The notes: a model not told the origin generated them from the letters alone. Counted from the first letter of the stretch, positions 50,214 through 58,657 are shown. The stretch: 64,000 nucleotides of DNA from Rhodospirillales bacterium (GCA_009377525.1 WHTW01000013.1:17332-81331); one strand, 5' to 3'. Program-made: numbers and translations.

Positions 50214-51957
50214 AGGCCTTGCCCAGATAGATTCTGACGACGCGCGGATCGCGCATGACCTCGCGCGGCTTGCCGAGCGCGAAGAGCTTGCCTTCGTTCA
50301 GGACCGCGACACGGTCCGACAGTTCGACGACGGCCCGCATCAGGTGCTCGACGAAGACGATGGTGGCGCCTTGCGCGCGGATGGCGCGCACCAGGCGGAT
50401 GGCGTTGTCGATCTCGGCCGGGTTCAGGCCCGACAGCACCTCATCGAGCAGCAGGAGCTTGGGCCGCGCGGCGAGCGCTCTCGCCAGCTCGAGGAACTTG
50501 CGCTCGTGCAGGTTCAGGCCGGCCGGCAGCACCTCTTCCTTGCCGCCGAGACCGGTGAAGCCGATCCAGTGCAGGGCCTCGTCGCGGGTCTCGGCCTTGG
50601 AGCGCACCGGTCCGCCGAAGGTGGCGCACAGAGCCACGTTGTCGAGGACGGTCATGTTCGCGAACGGCCGCGGGATCTGATAGGTGCGCGCCACGCCGCG
50701 GCGGGCGATCTCGTGCGCCGGATCGCGGCCGATCTCCGCGCCGTCGAGCGTGATGGTGCCGCTGCTCAGCGGATAGAAGCCCGAGATCACGTTGATCAGC
50801 GTGGTCTTGCCCGAGCCGTTGGGCCCGACCAGGCCGAAGATCTCGCCCTCGCGCACGTCGAGGTCGACGCCGGCCAGCGCCTGCAGGCCGCCGAAGCGCT
50901 TGGTCACGCCCCTCACCTGCAGGATGGCGTTTTCGCTGATCTGCGGTGCCGCTGCCGGAACGACCGGAACCACTTCCGCTCTTGTCGCCACGGGCGCCGC
51001 TCGACGACGCTTCAACCAGGCTTGAATGGCAGGAATGACGCCGTCGGGCAGCCACAGGATGGCGACGATCAGGATCAGGCCGACGATGGCACGGCCCATG
51101 ATCGCCTCGCCGCCGCTGATGAAGGCGTAGAGCAAGGCGGTGATGGCGGTGGCGCCGATCGCCGGTCCCAGCCAATGGCGCGAGCCGCCCAGCACGCTCA
51201 TCAGCACGACGTAGAGCGGCACGGTGAGGTCGAACGTGCCGGCCACGGTGATGAAGCCGACATACATGGCATGGATGCCGCCCACGGCGCCGGCGATGGC
51301 GGCCGACAGCGCGAAGGCCGCGATCTTGTAGCGGAAGGTCGGCACGCCCTTGGCCTCGGCGACATCCTCGTCGTCGTGGATGGCGAACAGGCCCATGCCA
51401 AGACGCGAATGGACGACCCACCACGCCGTGGCGAGCGTGAGCACGCACATCGCGAAGCCCAGGATGTAGATCGTGCCGGTCGGCGTCGGCATGAGGTCGG
51501 GCAGCGGCACGGCGCTCATGAACACGCCGCCACCGCCATCGATCGGCGTGTTGAGGATAATGGTGGCGATGACAAAGGTCACCGCGAGGGTGAGCAGCGC
51601 GAACAGCTCGCCGCGGAGCCGGCGCAGGCGGAACACCACGGCGCCGATGCCGGCCGCCAGCAACGCGGCCAGCGCGGCCGCGACCGGCACGGTGACGAGG
51701 AAGGGCACGCCGAACTGGGTGGTGAGTGCGGCGGTCGTATAGACGCCGACCCCGAAGAAGGCGGCATGGCCCAGGCTGAAGTAGCCGGCAAATCCACTCA
51801 GCAGAGCCCAGCTCGTCGACAGCGAGACCCAGAAGAAAATGAGATAGATGAACGACTCGTAGAAAGCCGGCATCTTCGCCATCGGCAGGAATGCCAGGGC
51901 GACGATGGCGGCGGCGGCTGCCGCCTTCGGCAGGTCGCGGGCGGCGTTCACAGCCAT
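50203..51957 (-). CDS. Fused permease-ATPase of the branched-chain-type ABC transporter (LivM-LivG)
   Basis: A 584-residue fusion. Residues about 1-320 are a LivM-type permease (SGFAGYFSLGHAAFFGVGVY; the EAA-like IGATAITALLYAFISGGEAI). A proline/alanine/valine-rich linker joins residues about 345-584, a LivG-type ATPase with Walker A GPNGSGKTTLINVISG, the block GVARTYQIPRPFANMTVLDNV, signature-like LNLHERKFLELARALA, Walker B LLLLDEVLSGLNPAE and switch VEHLMRAV. The start at 51957 overlaps livH by 10 bp. Fusion fixes the ATPase to one permease and is seen in some HAAT systems. Confidence 0.92.
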   Translation of the reverse strand: MAVNAARDLPKAAAAAAIVALAFLPMAKMPAFYESFIYLIFFWVSLSTSWALLSGFAGYFSLGHAAFFGVGVYTTAALTTQFGVPFLVTVPVAAALAALLAAGIGAVVFRLRRLRGELFALLTLAVTFVIATIILNTPIDGGGGVFMSAVPLPDLMPTPTGTIYILGFAMCVLTLATAWWVVHSRLGMGLFAIHDDEDVAEAKGVPTFRYKIAAFALSAAIAGAVGGIHAMYVGFITVAGTFDLTVPLYVVLMSVLGGSRHWLGPAIGATAITALLYAFISGGEAIMGRAIVGLILIVAILWLPDGVIPAIQAWLKRRRAAPVATRAEVVPVVPAAAPQISENAILQVRGVTKRFGGLQALAGVDLDVREGEIFGLVGPNGSGKTTLINVISGFYPLSSGTITLDGAEIGRDPAHEIARRGVARTYQIPRPFANMTVLDNVALCATFGGPVRSKAETRDEALHWIGFTGLGGKEEVLPAGLNLHERKFLELARALAARPKLLLLDEVLSGLNPAEIDNAIRLVRAIRAQGATIVFVEHLMRAVVELSDRVAVLNEGKLFALGKPREVMRDPRVVRIYLGKAYAA

Positions 51958-52799
51958 TCCGGATCCCACAGCAGGATGGCGATCAGCACCGAGAAGGACA
52001 CGACGGGAGCCCAGGCCGGCGCGAAGACCGCCATGGCGATCGATTCGCTGGCGCCGATCAGCATGCCCGCCAGCAAGGCGCCCAGCGGATTGCCCAGCCG
52101 GCCGATGATGACGACGGCGAACACCACGCCCAGCCAGGCCCAGATCTGCGCCGGCGCAAGCGTGGCGATCAGCGCGATGAAGGTGCCGGCGATCGCGGCG
52201 TAGGCCGCGCCCATGCCGGACAGGAGATAGGCGAGCTTCTTGTGGTCGACGCCGTAGGCTGCCGCGATGTCGGCATCCTCGGCGGCGGCGCGCAAGGCCT
52301 TGCCGACATAGGTCTTGCGCAGCCACAGCCAGGTGCCCCAGGCCAGCACGCCCGCCACCATGCAGAGCACGAGCTCGAGCACGGGGATGTAGAACGCACC
52401 CACCTTGATCGACATGGTCGAGTAGTGCGTCTCGAAGCGGCGGTAGTCGGCGGTCCAGTGGAGCTGGATCGCGACTTCGAGGATGACGGCGAAGCTGAAG
52501 GTGATGAGCAGCGAGGCAAGCTCGTTCACCTTGAAGCGGTCGAACAGCCAGTGCTGGGCGAGACCGATCAGGAACATCACCGGCACGACCATCGCCGCCG
52601 CCCACCACGGCGCCACGTGATAGGTCGTGCCGAGCTCGTAGATCAGGTAGGCGGCGAGGAAGGCGAGCGCGAAATGGCTGAGATTGACCAGCCGCAGCAG
52701 GCCCCAGCTCAGGCTTAGGCCCAGCGCCAGCAGGCCATACATTCCGCCTGCCAGGACTCCGGAGATCAGGGCCTGGCCGAGAAGCGTCGCGCTGGGCAT
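51948..52799 (-). CDS. Branched-chain-type ABC transporter permease (LivH-like)
   Basis: A 283-residue membrane protein with about eight helices. It starts MPSATLLGQALISGVLAGGMYGLLALGLSLSW, shown here by VLAGGMYGLLALGLSL, followed by LLRLVNLSHFALAFLAAYL (the LivH NxAHGxF-type block), an EAA-like AAAEDADIAAAYGVDHKKL and GRLGNPLGALLAGMLIG. It pairs with the permease half of the LivM-LivG fusion. It is separated from the binding-protein gene by 160 bp holding an inverted repeat. Confidence 0.9.
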   Translation of the reverse strand: MPSATLLGQALISGVLAGGMYGLLALGLSLSWGLLRLVNLSHFALAFLAAYLIYELGTTYHVAPWWAAAMVVPVMFLIGLAQHWLFDRFKVNELASLLITFSFAVILEVAIQLHWTADYRRFETHYSTMSIKVGAFYIPVLELVLCMVAGVLAWGTWLWLRKTYVGKALRAAAEDADIAAAYGVDHKKLAYLLSGMGAAYAAIAGTFIALIATLAPAQIWAWLGVVFAVVIIGRLGNPLGALLAGMLIGASESIAMAVFAPAWAPVVSFSVLIAILLWDPEWL

Positions 52800-52818
52800 T
52801 ACGCCGCCATCATTCCTG

Positions 52819-52947
52819 CCCCGTCATACGGGGGAAGATACAGGTGGACAAAAGCCCCAAACGCGATCTTTGAAAACATGATGATCTGAACCTGCGAACA
52901 TGTCGCCCGTGACCTGCCCCTCCCTATCCTTCCTCCGTATGACGGGG
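52819..52947. repeat. 19-bp inverted repeat pair between the binding-protein gene and livH
   Basis: CCCCGTCATACGGGGGAAG (52819-52837) and its complement at 52929-52947 differ by one base; weaker pairing extends a few bases further. It encloses about 90 bp of unique sequence. It resembles the C/G-run palindromes at 28383 and 42985-43080. In the mRNA it could uncouple the abundant binding protein from the downstream transporter genes. Confidence 0.7.
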
Positions 52948-52959
52948 AGGAGAGCAGGG

Positions 52960-54183
52960 TTACGAGGCAATCAGCTTCACGCCTGGCGCGGCGACGTCCT
53001 TCGGCCAGACGACCTTCCATTCCTTGTTCTGCACCTGCTTGATGAACTGCGCGGCATCGCCGTGATTGTATGGGCCGTCGAAGCGCAGGCTGCCGTAAAC
53101 CGTGTTCACCCGGTTCTTCTTGAGCCAGGCCGCGATCTTCTCGTCGTCGAGGCTGCCCGCGACATTCACCGCCGTCTCGAGCATCTGCCATTCCGAGATC
53201 ATGCCGCAGGCCTGCGCATCGATTGTCGTGTAGGGCAGGTTGGCTTTGGTCGCCCGCGCCTTGTAGTCGGCGGCGTACTTCTTCATGCCGGGCCGGCTCA
53301 TGAAGGGCTCGTCCGGTTCGAGGAAGGTCGAGCACAGCGCCTTGTCGCCGTCCGGGGACAGGGCCAGCGGTCCCGGCGCCGGATAGAGATGGAAGTGGTT
53401 CCTGGGCGTGTAGTCGAGTTTGCGCAGGGCTTCGAGAAGCTGGTTGCTCTCCAGGCCGAGCGAGCCCACCCACAGGAAGTCGGCATTGGCCTCCTTCACG
53501 CGCGCGGCGATGGCGCCGAAGTCGCGGTTGCCCGACTCATACTCGAGATAGAGCACCACCTTGACGCCCCTCTTCTCGGCCTGCTCGCGCATACCCAGCG
53601 CCATGAACTGCGCCGATGGGAACTTCGAGGTCAGCACCACGATGGTCTTGGGTGGCGCCGGCATGGCCGCCATCGCGTCAAGGATCACGTTGGGATAGGT
53701 CTTGTCCGGCTCTGAACCGAACGGCGTCGCCGGGAAGGCACGGTCGTAGGTCTGCAGCCTGGGGATGCCCATGCTGCTCTGGATCATCACCTTGCCGTAG
53801 CGCTGCGCCACGCCCATCGCTGACAAAATCGGCGCGGTGGCGTACGGGCCCTGGATGAGATCGACCTTGTCGACGGTGATCAGCTTCTCATAGAGACTGC
53901 GCGCCACGTCGGGCTTGGACTGGTCGTCGAGCAGCACGTACTCGACCGGCCGGCCGAGGAAGCCCTTACGGCTGTTGATCTCCTCGACCATCATCTCCGA
54001 CGCGATCTTGTGGATCACCGCGGTCTGCGCCAGGAAGCCCGTCAGCGACAGCGTGCCACCGACCTTCACCGGCTTGCCCGACGCCTGCGCCCGCACGATC
54101 GCCGGCGCCGCCAGCGTCACCGTCGCTCCAACCATGCCCGACAAGACGCCGCGACGGCGCCATACGCCCATCCGTTGATCCAT
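52960..54183 (-). CDS. Periplasmic binding protein of the branched-chain-type ABC transporter, Tat-like signal
   Basis: A 407-residue type I periplasmic binding protein. The N-terminus MDQRMGVWRRRGVLSGMVGA has a twin/triple-arginine motif before a moderately hydrophobic stretch and AIVRAQA, suggesting Tat export. The mature domain has KVGGTLSLTGFLAQTAVIHKI, VEYVLLDDQSKPDVARSLYE, LIQGPYATAPILSAMGVAQ and the C-terminal AAWLKKNRVNTVYGSLRFDG. It captures the substrate for the operon. A perfect 24-bp palindrome lies 84-107 bp upstream of the start. Confidence 0.9.
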   Translation of the reverse strand: MDQRMGVWRRRGVLSGMVGATVTLAAPAIVRAQASGKPVKVGGTLSLTGFLAQTAVIHKIASEMMVEEINSRKGFLGRPVEYVLLDDQSKPDVARSLYEKLITVDKVDLIQGPYATAPILSAMGVAQRYGKVMIQSSMGIPRLQTYDRAFPATPFGSEPDKTYPNVILDAMAAMPAPPKTIVVLTSKFPSAQFMALGMREQAEKRGVKVVLYLEYESGNRDFGAIAARVKEANADFLWVGSLGLESNQLLEALRKLDYTPRNHFHLYPAPGPLALSPDGDKALCSTFLEPDEPFMSRPGMKKYAADYKARATKANLPYTTIDAQACGMISEWQMLETAVNVAGSLDDEKIAAWLKKNRVNTVYGSLRFDGPYNHGDAAQFIKQVQNKEWKVVWPKDVAAPGVKLIAS

Positions 54184-54266
54184 CGTTCCCTCCATACCCG
54201 CGGCGCATTGTTGTGCGCGCCGTTTTCCCGATGTTGGGACAAGGCCGGCGGCCTGTAAAACGTTTT

Positions 54267-54290
54267 TTCGAAAGTTTCGAAACTTTCGAA
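54267..54290. promoter_or_regulatory. Perfect 24-bp palindrome upstream of the liv/catabolic operon
   Basis: The half-site TTCGAAAGTTTC is followed directly by its exact complement, so TTTCGAAA-type units overlap three times. It lies in the only sizeable gap upstream of the operon, where its promoter should be. It is a strong candidate operator for the GntR regulator encoded in the operon, or for another dimeric regulator. Confidence 0.65.
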
Positions 54291-54295
54291 GATCG

Positions 54296-54530
54296 TTACC
54301 CGTCGGTGACTCCCAGGAGTCGTTCGAACGGCTCAGGGTCAGACAGCAAAGCCGCGCTGGCGCTCTGATGCAAGATGCGGCCGCGCTCGAGGAGCAGCGC
54401 GCGGTCGGTCGGTGATGGGCAGGATCTTCTGCGCATGTTGCTCCACGATGATCGCGGCGAGCTTCTCTTCGCGGAGCAGCCGCGTCAGCGCGGTCAGCAG
54501 CTCCTGCACGATGATGGGCAGCATGCCCAA
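54296..54530 (-). pseudogene. 3' fragment of a LivF-type ATPase gene
   Basis: Reading the minus strand gives LPIIVQELLTALTRLLREEK, LAAIIVEQHAQKILPITDR (switch-histidine region of LivF), then a frame loss at a duplicated GGTC GGTC (54403-54410). Removing four bases restores RALLLERGRILHQSASAALL, DPEPFERLLGVTDG and a TAA stop at 54296-54298. The Walker A, signature and Walker B parts are absent. The fragment ends abruptly near 54530, shortly before the plus-strand alcohol dehydrogenase. It is the tail of a second, lost liv operon that once lay upstream. The rest of the 54184-54647 gap shows only the palindrome and the dehydrogenase leader. Confidence 0.8.
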
Positions 54531-54647
54531 CTCGACTCTCTCGCATCGTCCCGTGCCGCACGGACGGCACTCGCCGAAAACCATGTGGGCCTGCCATTCT
54601 GACAGCCCTTGCTCTATGCTCCCGCCGCAAGACACGGGAGCAAGCGC

Positions 54648-55700
54648 ATGAAGAGCTACAAGGTCGTCAAGTTCGGCCAGCCGCTGCAGAAGGTCGAGGA
54701 AGCCAACCCCGCCCCGCAAGGCACCGAGGTGCTGGTGCGCATCACGGCGGCCGGCGTCTGCCACAGCGACGTCCATCTGTGGGAAGGCTATTTCGACATG
54801 GGCGGCGGCAACAAGTACTCGACCGAGAAGACGATGGCGCCGCCGCGCACCATGGGCCACGAGATCGTGGGCGAGGTCGTGGCCGTCGGGCCTGAGTCCA
54901 AGGGCGCCAAGGTCGGCGACAAGGCCGTGGTCTATCCGTGGATCGGCTGCGGCAAGTGCTGGTACTGCCAGGCCGGCAGCGAGCATCTCTGCCCGACGCC
55001 CCGCGCACTCGGCGTCAACAAGGACGGCGGCTATGCCGACCACGTCCTCGTGCCGCATGCCAAGTACCTCTATCCCTACGGCAACCTGCCGGTCGAGCTC
55101 GCCTGCCTCTATGCCTGCTCGGGCATCACGGCCTTCGGCGCGGTCAAGAAGGCGGTCGGCCACGATGCCGGCAAGCCGATCCTGGTGATCGGCGCCGGCG
55201 GCGTCGGCCTGATGGGCGTTCGCTTCGCCAAGTCGGTGCTGGGCCACGAGCCGATCGTGGCCGACATCGACGAGAACAAGCGCAAGCTCGCGCTCGAGAA
55301 CGGCGCCTGCGCCGCGCTGGACCCGCGCGACAAGGAAGCGCGTAAGCAGATCATGGAGCTGACCGGCGGCACCGGCGTGGGTGCGGCCATCGACTTCGTC
55401 GGAGCCGAGGCTTCCAGCCAGTTCGGCGTGCGTGCGCTCGGCCGCGGCGGCCGCTTGATCGTCGTCGGCCTGTTCGGCGGCACCTTTTCGATGCCACTGC
55501 CGATGTTCGCCTTCACCGGCTGCCAGATCATGGGATCGGTGACCGGCAGCCCGGCCGAGATGAAGGAGATGATGGACCTCGTCACCGGCGGAAAGGTGAC
55601 TCCGGTGCCGGTCATCAAGCGCAAGCTCGACGAGGCCGACGCCACGCTGCAGGAGCTCCGCAAGGGCCTGATCATGGGGCGCGCCGTCCTCGTTCCGTAG
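54648..55700 (+). CDS. Zinc-dependent alcohol dehydrogenase
   Basis: A 350-residue medium-chain dehydrogenase. GVCHSDVHLWEGYF (catalytic zinc Cys and His) lies near residue 38, GHEIVGEVVAVG near 78, the structural zinc motif CGKCWYCQAGSEHLC near 103-117, and the NAD-binding VIGAGGVGLMG near 185. It oxidises primary or secondary alcohols to aldehydes or ketones; the substrate is unknown. The ATG at 54648 has CGGGAG eight bases upstream, whereas the upstream in-frame codon lies in the leader. It is followed after 11 bp by rsmC, probably in the same transcript. Confidence 0.92.
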   Translation: MKSYKVVKFGQPLQKVEEANPAPQGTEVLVRITAAGVCHSDVHLWEGYFDMGGGNKYSTEKTMAPPRTMGHEIVGEVVAVGPESKGAKVGDKAVVYPWIGCGKCWYCQAGSEHLCPTPRALGVNKDGGYADHVLVPHAKYLYPYGNLPVELACLYACSGITAFGAVKKAVGHDAGKPILVIGAGGVGLMGVRFAKSVLGHEPIVADIDENKRKLALENGACAALDPRDKEARKQIMELTGGTGVGAAIDFVGAEASSQFGVRALGRGGRLIVVGLFGGTFSMPLPMFAFTGCQIMGSVTGSPAEMKEMMDLVTGGKVTPVPVIKRKLDEADATLQELRKGLIMGRAVLVP

Positions 55701-55711
55701 CCCAAGTCTCC

Positions 55712-56686
55712 GTGAGCCAGGCCAGCCGCGCCCTCGTCCACGCCTTCGAAACCGGAGCGCTCACGCCTGAGCGGGCGTTCTTCCTGCGTGCCGAGCTGGC
55801 GCCCTTCCGGGACATCGACGCCGAGCAGTCGTTCCGGCCGGAGTATCTCCGCCTGAAGAATGCCGGCTGGTCGGTCGTGCCACGCATCGAGAGCGGCGCC
55901 TACCGGCTCGGTCAGCTCCTGCTGACCAAGCACAAGGAGGAGAATTTCGCCAACATTGCGCGTGCCTGGTCGTTGCTCGCCGAGGACGGCACCCTCGTCT
56001 GCTCGGGTTCCAACGACGATGGCGCCGCCAGCCTGGAGAAGCAGGTCGGCAAGGCGTTCGGCCTCGACGGCACGCTCTCGAAGTTCCACTGCCGCGTCTT
56101 CTGGCTGACGCGCGCCGACAGGAGCCCGCCCGACCACTGGCGCGACCTCGCTGCGCTGCGGCCGGTCGGCGACGGCTCGTGGCTCAGCCAGCCCGGCATC
56201 TTCTCCTGGGATCGCATCGACGACGGGTCGGCGTTGCTGGCGAAGCAGCTGCCGGCAGACCTCAGCGGCCACGTCGCCGATTTCGGCTGCGGCTGGGGCT
56301 ACCTCTCGCGCGAGGCGCTCGCGCGTTCGCCGGGCATTGCGAAGATCGACGTCATAGACGCGGAGCATCGTGCCATCGAAGCGGCACGCGCCAACGTCAC
56401 CGATGCACGCGCCTCGTTCCATTGGCTCGATCTTGCCCAGGAAGCGGCTCCGGCGACCTGCGACGCGATTCTTTGCAATCCGCCCTTCCACGCCGGTCGC
56501 GCCGCCGAGCCGGGGCTTGGTCAGACCGTCATCGCTGCCGCGGCGCGTGCACTGCGGCCTGGCGGCCGCTTCTACATGGTCGCCAATCGGGGACTGCCGT
56601 ACGAGCCGCTACTGAAGGCGAACTTCACGTCGTTCGAGACGTTGGCCGACAACAACAAGTTCCGGGTGTCGCGCGCTATCCGCTGA
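55712..56686 (+). CDS. rsmC: 16S rRNA (guanine-N2)-methyltransferase RsmC-like
   Basis: A 324-residue protein with tandem methyltransferase-fold halves. The N-terminal half is degenerate (RAELAPFRDIDAEQSFRPEY; RLGQLLLTKHKEEN; GTLVCSGSNDDGAASLEKQ). The C-terminal half is active: ADFGCGWGYLSREAL (SAM-binding), VDAEHRAIEAARANV-like region and the catalytic AILCNPPFHAGRA (NPPF). This architecture is that of RsmC/RlmG, which methylate guanine N2 in rRNA. The start is GTG at 55712. Its last 11 bp overlap the end of the convergent tlyA gene. Confidence 0.82.
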   Translation: MSQASRALVHAFETGALTPERAFFLRAELAPFRDIDAEQSFRPEYLRLKNAGWSVVPRIESGAYRLGQLLLTKHKEENFANIARAWSLLAEDGTLVCSGSNDDGAASLEKQVGKAFGLDGTLSKFHCRVFWLTRADRSPPDHWRDLAALRPVGDGSWLSQPGIFSWDRIDDGSALLAKQLPADLSGHVADFGCGWGYLSREALARSPGIAKIDVIDAEHRAIEAARANVTDARASFHWLDLAQEAAPATCDAILCNPPFHAGRAAEPGLGQTVIAAAARALRPGGRFYMVANRGLPYEPLLKANFTSFETLADNNKFRVSRAIR

Positions 56687-57416
56687 ACCGGCCGGCGATC
56701 AGGAACTCCTTGTTGCCTTCGGCGCCGTCGATCGGACTCTCCGTGACACCCAGCTCACTCCAGCCGGGCTGGGCCGCCAGCCAGTCCGTGATCGTCTTGC
56801 AGACCTCTTCATGCAGCGCCGGATCGCGCACGATGCCGCCCTTCCCGACCCGGCCTTTGCCGACCTCGAACTGCGGCTTGATCAGCGCCACGAGGTGAGC
56901 GCCGGGCGCCGCCAGGGCCAACGCCGCCGGCAGCGCCGTGCGCAAGCTGATGAAAGAGGCATCGCACACGATCAGGTCGATCGGCTCGGGAACCTCGCGG
57001 CGCGTGACGTCGCGGATGTTGGTCTTCTCCATCGAGATAACGCGCGGGTCGCTGCGCAGCTTCCAGGCGAGCTGGTTGGTGCCGACGTCGATGGCATAGA
57101 CCTTGGCAGCACCGCGCTGCAGCAGCAGGTCGGTGAAGCCGCCGGTCGAGGCGCCGACGTCGAGGGCGATGCGGCCGGCGACCGGGACGGCGAAATGGTT
57201 CAGGCCCTTTTCGAGCTTCAGCCCGCCGCGGGAGACGTACGGATGCGGCTGGCTGCGCACTTCGATCGGCGTGTCGCCGGCGATGGCGTGACCCGGCTTG
57301 TCGAGCCGGCGCTCGCCCGAGAACACCAGGCCGGCCATGACCAGGCGCTGCGCGGCGGCGCGCGTCTCCGCCAGGCCGCGCTCGACCAGCGCCGCGTCCA
57401 GCCGCGTCTTGGCCAT
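56676..57416 (-). CDS. tlyA: TlyA-family rRNA (cytidine-2'-O)-methyltransferase
   Basis: A 246-residue protein with an N-terminal S4 RNA-binding domain (RLDAALVERGLAETRAAAQRLVMAGLVF) and a FtsJ-like methyltransferase (YVSRGGLKLEKGL, LDVGASTGGFTDLLLQRGA, IDVGTNQLAW, ICDASFIS-like VCDASFISLR, LIKPQFEVGKG). TlyA methylates 16S/23S rRNA and in actinobacteria confers capreomycin sensitivity. In many alphaproteobacteria it follows xseB-ispA-dxs. Here it is 2.1 kb beyond dxs, with a VOC gene, an SDR and a peroxiredoxin in between. Confidence 0.92.
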   Translation of the reverse strand: MAKTRLDAALVERGLAETRAAAQRLVMAGLVFSGERRLDKPGHAIAGDTPIEVRSQPHPYVSRGGLKLEKGLNHFAVPVAGRIALDVGASTGGFTDLLLQRGAAKVYAIDVGTNQLAWKLRSDPRVISMEKTNIRDVTRREVPEPIDLIVCDASFISLRTALPAALALAAPGAHLVALIKPQFEVGKGRVGKGGIVRDPALHEEVCKTITDWLAAQPGWSELGVTESPIDGAEGNKEFLIAGRFSG

Positions 57417-57874
57417 CAGACTTCCGGCGGCGGCGCGCGGTGTTTGGCCGAGATCGGGCTCATGAGGCCGACCGCGATGCCGTCCGGATCCTCGACGATG
57501 GCATAGCGCGCACCCCAGAAGGCGTCGTAGGGCGCCTGCAGGCCGCGATGGCCGGCCGCGGTCATCTCGCCATAAAGGCGATCGACCTCCTCACGCAAGG
57601 CGACGCCGAAACCCACGACCACGCGGCCAGCAAGGTCTTTGCGGCCAGCCCACCCCTTGTTCCAGATCTGGCTGAAGGCCGCGCTGTCGAGATCGAGGCC
57701 GGCCGCCTCGGTCGGCCCAGGCTCGACGGCGGTGACATGGTGCGCGCCGGTGGCGGTGCGCCATACCCGCGGGTCGGGAATGTCGACACCCAGCCGGCGA
57801 TAGAAGGCGATGGATGCGTCGACGTTGCCGCTTACAATGTTCAACTGATTGAGCGTCGGCCGCGTCCGGTCCAT
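57416..57874 (-). CDS. VOC-family (glyoxalase/bleomycin-resistance-like) protein
   Basis: A 152-residue single-domain protein starting MDRTRPTLNQLNIVSGNVDASIAFYRRLG. The usual N-terminal metal His is replaced (QLNIV), the central HHVTAVEP block is kept, and the final strand VEDPDGIAVGLM has Ala-Val-Gly where a metal Glu is typical. So it may bind rather than transform its ligand. It shares one base with the tlyA start and is probably co-transcribed with it. The start was set by reading frame to the ATG at 57874, which diverges from the SDR gene by 37 bp. Confidence 0.78.
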   Translation of the reverse strand: MDRTRPTLNQLNIVSGNVDASIAFYRRLGVDIPDPRVWRTATGAHHVTAVEPGPTEAAGLDLDSAAFSQIWNKGWAGRKDLAGRVVVGFGVALREEVDRLYGEMTAAGHRGLQAPYDAFWGARYAIVEDPDGIAVGLMSPISAKHRAPPPEV

Positions 57875-57911
57875 GGGCTCACTCCATATCTCGAGGGAAG
57901 AAACACTTAGC

Positions 57912-58655
57912 ATGAGCACGAAGCTTCTGGAGGGCGAACGCGCCCTGGTCACCGGCTGCGCCGGCGGCATCGGCCGCGGCATCGCCAAGGCGCTTTTGGC
58001 CGAGGGCGCCATGGTGCTGGGCAGCGACATCACCGCACCGCCGGCCGAGGACGGCATCGACTTCCTGGCCGCCGACCTCGGCAAGCGCGACGGCTGGAAA
58101 GGCCTGCTCGACGGCGCGCTCGCGAAGCTCGGCACGATCTCGCTGCTCGTCCATTCCGCCAGCCCGCGGCGGCTGGAGGCCGACACGCCGCTCTCGGTGT
58201 CCGAGGCGACCTGGGACGCCATGACCGACATCAACCTGCGCACCGGCTTCTTCCTGTCGCGCGAGGTCGGCCGTCACATGCGCGACAACAGGATCAAGGG
58301 CCGCATCCTGCTGATCACCTCACAGCATCGCGAGATGCCGCGGAACCTGCCGCACTACAGCGCCTCCAAGGCCGGCATGACCATGGTGATGAAGGAGCTG
58401 GCGCGAACCTTGGCCCCCGACGGCATCCGCGTGAACGCCATCGCGCCCGGCGCCATCCCGGGCGGCGGCTTCGTCGCCGACGATCTCGGCGCCCTGGTGG
58501 CGCAGATCCCGATCGGCCGCCCCGGCACGCCCGACGACATTGCCCAGGTCGCTGTCGCGGTCTTGTCAGAAAGATTTGGTCGTTATGTCGTGGGCACGAC
58601 GGTAGAAGTCGATGGTGGTGTCGGCCTGATAAGCTGGATTCCTGCCAAGGCTTGA
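57912..58655 (+). CDS. Short-chain dehydrogenase/reductase (SDR)
   Basis: A 247-residue classical SDR. The cofactor motif is VTGCAGGIGRGIAKAL near residue 13, the NAG-like position reads LLVHSAS, and the catalytic Ser lies in ILLITSQHRE. The YxxxK motif is HYSASKAGMTMV near 155, followed by VNAIAPGAIPGG and the C-terminal VVGTTVEVDGG. It is an NAD(P)-dependent alcohol/ketone oxidoreductase of unknown substrate. The ATG at 57912 is preferred; the frame opens earlier with TTG at 57849. Confidence 0.9.
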   Translation: MSTKLLEGERALVTGCAGGIGRGIAKALLAEGAMVLGSDITAPPAEDGIDFLAADLGKRDGWKGLLDGALAKLGTISLLVHSASPRRLEADTPLSVSEATWDAMTDINLRTGFFLSREVGRHMRDNRIKGRILLITSQHREMPRNLPHYSASKAGMTMVMKELARTLAPDGIRVNAIAPGAIPGGGFVADDLGALVAQIPIGRPGTPDDIAQVAVAVLSERFGRYVVGTTVEVDGGVGLISWIPAKA

Positions 58656-58657
58656 CC

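Noticed and set aside
50194..52203. Plus-strand open frame of 669 codons over the LivM-LivG region
   Set aside because: Antisense shadow with repetitive Gly/Asp/His/Gln composition; the minus strand is clearly coding.
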